Source: Siphonodentalium dalli
Taxonomy: Eukaryota; Mollusca; Scaphopoda; Gadilida; Siphonodentaliidae
DNA: 64,000 nt
NCBI GenBank assembly: GCA_032622095.1
Contig: CP136069.1
Coordinates: 33,142,194 to 33,206,193, forward strand
Direction of reading: 5' to 3'
Below are positions 58,701-64,000 of this stretch, in pieces. The position numbers were made by a program, and so were the translations under genes. Under the pieces are notes generated by a model. That model worked only from the letters and a program-made list of their open reading frames with translations. It searched no databases and had not been told where the DNA came from. Numbering within the stretch: the first letter of the stretch is position 1; the number at the start of each line of letters is the position of its first letter.

Positions 58701-59630
58701 TATATTTCTCATCCAGCGTGGTAGCAGCAGCGATTTGATAAACGAAGATGCTATTTGAGCGTAACCAATTTGGCCAAACCTAATTTCGTGCATCCATGGA
58801 CATTACAATGTTGACAGCGACACTTGTATTGGTTTGAACGTGTGGTTATCTCATTGTCCAATCGATATTCCTCGTCCACCAAAACAGTGGAAGCTTACAG
58901 AAGAAGAATCCTCCTAGTTTACATCATGGCAACACAATCTGATATACACATTATCTCAGGATGAGAATTTTGCATCCCTGGCAGTCCTAGAATTAAAATA
59001 GGTATCAGATTCAGTTGTCCATGGATGCCTCACAACTGCTGCGAACTGTAGAAAGTTAACTCAGATGTTTTGATTTAAACATATTTGTATTAGTATTAGT
59101 ATTATGCATAATTAATACATTACATATAAGGGATTGGAGGATAAGTTCTGTGAAACTTAGATGGACCTCCGCTCCCTACAGATCATACATGAAACATAAA
59201 TATAATAAATTGTTTTGGATTTATATCAGGTTTTGGTAGGGCGGGTAGAATATATATATTTTAAGCGCGTGAGTATAAGATATTACATATGCTATGACTA
59301 GTATGACAACTGGCCGCATATATATGTATAAGATGGGGAAGGCGTTAGTTGGCGTGTTTGGGAAATGGTAAATAGAAAGGGGTCGTTTGAATAATTAATA
59401 GAACAGGGTATTGGGACAGCAAGTACATGTATGGTACAGAATTCCGATTTTGTGAGTTTTCAGGAGCGCATTGATTGCACGACGCAAATCGTCCGGAAGA
59501 TTTGATGAATTTTAAAGCTGTATCTGTTAGAATGCAATTCTCGTTGGCGAGTTAGATCTCCTTTTAGTAGCGCTTCATAGGACGCGACTCGAAAGGATCT
59601 CATAACAGTTCTATTGCTGGGAAAGTCGTC
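58700..59630. other. Stretch with no supported feature
   Basis: AT-rich sequence with random short frames. I see no exon, RNA gene or element end that can be defended. Confidence 0.4.
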
Positions 59631-59639
59631 AAACTGGCT

Positions 59640-60520
59640 GACGATCTGTACAATGGCCGTTCTTACCTGCCTGATCTCCTGTCAACGTGTGAAAAGGTTT
59701 TGCCTCTAAGACTCGTGTCTGCCCAAATAAATACTACATTTTTAGGCTGGAACTGGACATCCGGCTCAATTTCTATCTCACCACACAAAGTCAACCCAAT
59801 GGTGCCTTGTAGCAAGCCCAGGACTGTCAAACCCCTCCTTTCGTGGTGTATTGCATACAAACAATTGAAGTCATGTATTCCGGGGTGCTTTATGTTACTA
59901 TCAGAGCTAGAGCACCTCACTGCAGGTAGATAATCTGCCGAATCAGTCGAGTGGACTCAACCATCTACAAATTCTTTTGAGAAAGCACAAAATATTCTTC
60001 AATATCCTCAGTGTATCCTAAACCTTTTGATCTGCTCATCATCACCACCAATGAAGCAGTGCGGAATAGTGGAGTGGGTGCTATACTGCATATCATTCGT
60101 GATGGTCATACTATTCTTGGTTGTTTTTTATTCCTCCAAAATCAAACCTCGTCCGCTTAAATGGCTGCCTTGCGAAATCGAAGCTTTAGGCATTTCGGCA
60201 GCTGTCCAAACACAATAGACTCACATCTTCAATGTCAAATCATTGGAGTCCAAACACAATAGACTCACATCTTCAATGTAAAATTTTATCTGATTCTAAA
60301 CCTTGCTTAGAAGCCTTCGACATGCAAGCTCTCAAGAGGAAAGTTTTCTACTAATGCTAGGATATCCAGTTTCCTAACTACATTAAGTAGATTCCCTGTT
60401 ACAATTCGGTAAATTAGTGGCTCTACAAATAACATCGCTGATTACCTCAGTCGAAATGCAAGTGAGTCATCTGCTCTACTTTGTCCGAGACCGTCACATT
60501 GACGATTTTTTTCCAGGCCA
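59640..60520 (+). pseudogene. Decayed LTR-retrotransposon pol fragment (RT to RNase H)
   Basis: Successive plus-strand frames read SYLPDLLSTCEKVLPLRL, GWNWTSGSISISPHKVNP, LLSWCIAYKQLKSCIPG and 'LLSELEHLTAGR', then after stops SSKIKPRPLKWLPCEIEAL and further on a phrase like SLITSVEMQVS. The order matches the RT connection and RNase H region of pol in Ty3-like or related LTR elements. Stops and frame changes interrupt it throughout, and no LTRs are visible. The clade is not certain. Confidence 0.65.
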
Positions 60521-60995
60521 CAAATAAGTACATATCTCGAGAAATGACAAATTTCAAAAATCGATATGTGATCACTCTGATCTTTGATGGGTGGGTTCCT
60601 CGACTCAAATCAAATATGTTTTACCCCCGACGCCAAATACATAGTAATTTGGGAGCATAAAATCGGATTAGTTTAACTGAAATCAACAGCACGTTCAGGT
60701 GTTCTGCAAGTTTGTGATAAATGCATATCCACTGTGTAAGATTTGTTTTTGTCCCGGTCTGTCACGCCACTATTTCAATTGTGAAAACGCCTACATTTCA
60801 TTGACAACAGAGTTGATGGTTGCTATATGTACACTGTTTGTCGCATCCGGGTGGCATAAACAGGCTTCCATTGATAACACTATGTTGCTGCGTGAACGAT
60901 TAAAGTTACGTGATCGACCTGCATCGCCGCCAGTATATTCTTACACAAGCGTGCAACGGAGTGTTGGCTTAGTTATCTGGAGTGACATAATGCGT

Positions 60996-61265
60996 ATGAA
61001 ACGTCCGTCGGTTAGAAAATGGACACGGTTGTATGTTGTAGCGGAGACAAAAAGGGTTCTTTTACTTATGTTGTTATTTGTCAGTCTTCTTGGTGCGGCA
61101 ACAGCTAATGACTTATTAAACATTATATCTGCTGATTCCACACCTCAGCACGGCGTGGAGATTGGACACACGAAGGTTTCGAATATTTTGCGATGTAAAA
61201 TACTCGGCAGGAAAAATGGCGCAAGTGAAATCGCCCGATTCAACATCGAAACACGCGTCTGCACA
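60996..61265 (+). pseudogene. Second PAN-type first exon, disrupted
   Basis: From ATG 60,996 it encodes a leader, VLLLMLLFVSLLGAATAND, HGVEIGHTKVSNILRCKILG and RFNIETRVC, closely parallel to 30,484-30,816. One module cysteine is changed (ACELVRF became ASEIARF). After the codon for the third cysteine the sequence switches to an inserted repeat, so the splice donor and the last 25 or so residues are lost. Either a pseudogene or, less likely, an exon with a new end. Confidence 0.7.
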
Positions 61266-61760
61266 CGTATGCTGATCTTTACCTTTCGACCCTTGTTGGG
61301 ACCCACCCACCCCCGCGTCCAAATTTGTTTCCGTTTTCGGCAGTTTTTTTCGACCATTTTTTGACACCCACCCCCCCCCCCCCCCCATTTTAACACTAAA
61401 ACAGAGATTTGCGTGGGGAAATTGTCTCTAAACAGCTGTATACGAAATTTTGTGCATATTATTTGACATGGATGTTAGCATTGACATGTAAATAGGAACG
61501 AGTCATTTTGTGGTCATTCGGCTAAAAAAAAACATGGCTGCCAGCGGCCTTATTGGATTTCAAAATTTGCAACAAAATACAACACGATAACTGCCTGCAG
61601 TCAGTTTAGCAGTTAGAAATACATTATTTCTCTTATTCTAAGGTGTTTTAACCCAAACTCATGGCAACAACAGTCAAAACACTTTTTTGAGTTGCAGAAA
61701 AAATTGTTTGTTGGTCCCATCGAACACCCACCCACTCAGGCATACGTGCCCGGGAAAAAA
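61266..61760 (+). mobile_element. Composite repeat insertion in the PAN exon copy
   Basis: Blocks TTCGACCCTTGTTGGGA (61,280) and AAAATTGTTTGTTGGTCCC (61,700) are contiguous in the element at 52,870-53,075. Here they are separated by about 320 bp that include a C-run (61,370-61,386) and the inverted GGCCGCTGGCAGCCATG repeat of 29,820. This suggests one element inserted into another. Confidence 0.65.
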
Positions 61761-62589
61761 TCCCCCCTGATGAGATTGGAGAACGACACACATGACTTTT
61801 AGTGAAGTCGTTCTCCTGTTGTGTCTTTTTGGGCCCTGCAAATAATTTCGAATATTGGTATATTCGGCGTTTAAATTCAGGCATCGGCAGTAGGTAGAAA
61901 TTATAAATGTGGTTTGATATATGTATTGTGGGTAAGGGCGGAGGGTTTGACTGAGATAAATGAGTGAAAGAATCCAAACTATGTTACAAATCATTTACAC
62001 TGAACGGATTCTAATTTGCTTTGAGAATTAGTGTAAAACTGACCGGCATATTGTGTGTTAGTTAGTAATTAGTATGAGCTGTTAGAGTATGAACATGATT
62101 TTGTTTGAATTATAAATTTTTTAAATGTCGTCATCAATATGAAAAAACATGGACGAAAGAGATACCAGTTGGAAGATTACCAAGCGAACATGTGTATTGT
62201 TATCTCCGTCCCTTAAGGGAGAAAAAGCGTATTGCATAAATCGATGCAAAATTTCATCAAATATCCAACAACAAATTTCTTTCGATCTATCTAGTAAACA
62301 TATTGTATTTTCACATAGCTTCATCTTCAGTGTATATAGACGTATACAGTGCAGACATGGACAATAGATTTTAATACATTTGAGAAGTTGAAAATATTAT
62401 TTTCTGCTTTGTCCCTTTGTGTACAAAGAACTGCTAAAATAATATTAATATATTTTATTGAGTAAAAGTTTTAATTGCATCATATAACATCATACCCCAA
62501 TACGTTACAACGAAGAACAAAGCAGCCACAAATATTTCATCCCAATGAAACAATTGTTTGTATGTCCACTCAAGCAACTAGCGATCAAC

Positions 62590-63000
62590 TGGAAAGGCCA
62601 CATTATTAGGTATACCTGGTCAGCTGGGGATTTGGCTATGAACATATTACCTAAACTCATCTCAGCTCAATGTTGTATTGATCAGCAGGCATGGCATGAA
62701 AGTTCTTAAATGTTTAAAATGATTTAAAGGTAGTTGTCTTTCTACGTCAAAATAATTATGAAATTTCTTGAATCAAGAACAATTATGTCTCATAATAATA
62801 TTCGGATATGATATTATGCATATATTAATTGCACTTTTGAAAAAAGTTATCTCTCAGAAGTTCTTGGTACCAGAAGCCATCACACGTTTACATATTGTTC
62901 ATATCATGAAAGTATATTAAATGGTATTATAATTTCAAGCGAGTAGACAGTTCTTAAATATTGAGTCACAATACTCGCTTGTACCAAATTTCGAAAAGAA
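62590..63000 (-). repeat. Interspersed repeat, inverted copy of 19,925-20,400
   Basis: CAGAAGTTCTTGGTACCAGA, TTGATCAGCAGGCATGGCAT and TTGAGTCACAATACTCGCTTG are reverse complements of blocks at 19,995-20,320 in the matching order. No coding frame. Confidence 0.65.
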
Positions 63001-63004
63001 AAAC

Positions 63005-63345
63005 CATTTATTTTCGAACACGGGAAAGTGTGTCATTATTTTCCTTTATCGGCGTCACCGCGGGATATTTCGTTTCTTATGTTGTTGGGTGGCGCTAACC
63101 ATGCTTGCACACTTCGCATCAAGCACATATAATTAGATTTGAGCGTTTATATGTGCTGCTAAATCACTATCGTTGTGTCCATTCCGTACCGGAGTTAGTT
63201 ACAGAAATAAATGCTCAATTCTTCAAATACCACTGTTATATGTTGGGTAAGATTAACGCTGCGCAACAATGTTAAAATCAGAAACTCTTGCGGTGACGCC
63301 GATAAAAGAAAACAGTGACACTTTTTCTTGCTTTCAAATAGAAAT
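63005..63345. repeat. Inverted repeat with TTTATCGGCGTCACCGC arms
   Basis: TTTATCGGCGTCACCGC at about 63,046-63,062 is exactly inverted at 63,291-63,307. Similarity extends outward through AGTGTGTCATTATTTTCC / GAAAACAGTGACACTTTT. The interior holds no recognised gene. Confidence 0.65.
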
Positions 63346-64000
63346 TTCGCAGAGGTGTACTTTTGTGCGACACTTTTCCAACTAACATGTCTTATGTTCG
63401 CCTGCAGCCGCCCCAATAAAGATAGCTGGGTATAGTTTCTACGTTGACGTTGGTCGTTGCCAGTATAATACTCTACATTATTCTTCACAGGGTCGAAATT
63501 ATATTTTTTGTTTGGTGGGGGCAAATATTTCCACAAAACAAATTGCTCTTGATTCCAAACTGTTTCGATATATCGATTCCTGGACCAAAACGATCACGTT
63601 TGTGAAGAAATTAACCATTTCATTACGGGATTATTGTAATTGACAATTATCTGCCATGGAATAAGCTAAATTTTGTCATTGTCGAATTAGATTTGGATAT
63701 TCTGGAGAAGGTGGTCAATTCCCCGATTTTGTTTGTTTGTTTTTTGTTTTTTTTGTCATTTTGGACCATACTCGCATTTATGAGTGTATGCAATCAGCCA
63801 AATGTTAACATTCATGACTCCTTAAAATATACATGTATTGTTACACTGATATTGCGGTTCTCCATTGCTGTGAGTATTATTATATCAACTATTATAAACC
63901 GGTTCACATCACTCGGCCAATCAAATGACTCCAACCCATGAACAATATTTCTTGTATGAATCTGTATTTCGCCGGGGCCAAATTATAGACTTGAGCTAAA
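63346..64000. other. Right-hand edge, no supported gene
   Basis: An 82-codon hydrophobic frame at 63,693-63,941 is the longest. It begins MDILEKVVNSPILFVCFLFF and has two possible membrane segments, but it is rich in T-runs and has no support from splice sites, a homologue or a duplicate. Confidence 0.3.

Larger units (their letters stand above)
60725..62441 (+). repeat. Segmental duplication, copy 2
   Basis: Matches 30,205-31,680 from TCCACTGTGTAAGATTTGT to 'AAGAACTGCTAAAATA'. Between 61,266 and about 61,760 it carries unrelated repeat sequence in place of 30,750-30,985. Matching resumes at GGAGAACGAC...GTGAAGTCGTTCTCCTG. Confidence 0.8.

Noticed and set aside
1-64000. tRNA, rRNA or snRNA genes
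   Set aside because: I looked for cloverleaf and conserved-box patterns by eye and found none convincing. A covariance-model scan would be decisive.

Overview
This is a window of AT-rich animal nuclear DNA. It has GT-AG introns of several kilobases, TATA/AATAAA signals, many degraded non-LTR retrotransposons, fold-back MITEs, microsatellites and tandem repeats. A secreted arylsulfatase, a PAN/apple-type exon and a C-type lectin, together with the types of LINE present, suggest a marine invertebrate, probably a lophotrochozoan such as a mollusc. That taxonomic guess is an inference and is weak. Nothing prokaryotic was seen.

Region 1 (about 250-29,601, + strand) holds one complete eight-exon gene for an arylsulfatase B-like lysosomal/secreted sulfatase. 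The spliced coding sequence is 1,503 nt (500 aa plus stop) spread over 29.3 kb, and all seven internal introns keep phase. Every catalytic residue expected of the family can be placed. A TATA box, an initiator and a poly(A) signal bracket it. The introns hold most of the repeats in this half: a reverse-oriented LINE with endonuclease and RT (intron 2), a LINE 3' end (intron 1), palindromic MITEs, a palindromic GGTACTCCAGAGTACC array (intron 4) and a 1.7-kb degenerate tandem array (intron 7).

Region 2 (about 30,205-49,336, + strand) holds a first exon with a signal peptide and a PAN/apple-like module (30,484-30,816). Far downstream are two phase-compatible exons of a C-type lectin domain ending in a stop codon (44,745-44,951 and 49,131-49,336). 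They may belong to one secreted PAN-lectin gene, but the splice phases show that at least one linking exon is missing from this model. A LINE fragment with an RT YADD motif sits in the lectin intron, and a roughly 300-bp inverted repeat flanks the first lectin exon.

Region 3 (about 49,500-64,000) is repeat-dominated. It has a 430-bp direct duplication, another RT fragment, a tandem repeat carrying X-box-like motifs, a decayed LTR-retrotransposon pol fragment, and a second, disrupted copy of the PAN exon (60,996-61,265) inside a 1.5-1.7-kb segmental duplication of 30,205-31,680.

The least ordinary feature is a set of fold-back repeats. One family carries a 69-bp near-perfect hairpin, usually in pairs, nested inside elements with different outer inverted repeats, two of them with TTAA target sites typical of piggyBac. 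A second is a fully palindromic family starting CAGTAATG and flanked by TA, with three copies in a tandem array.
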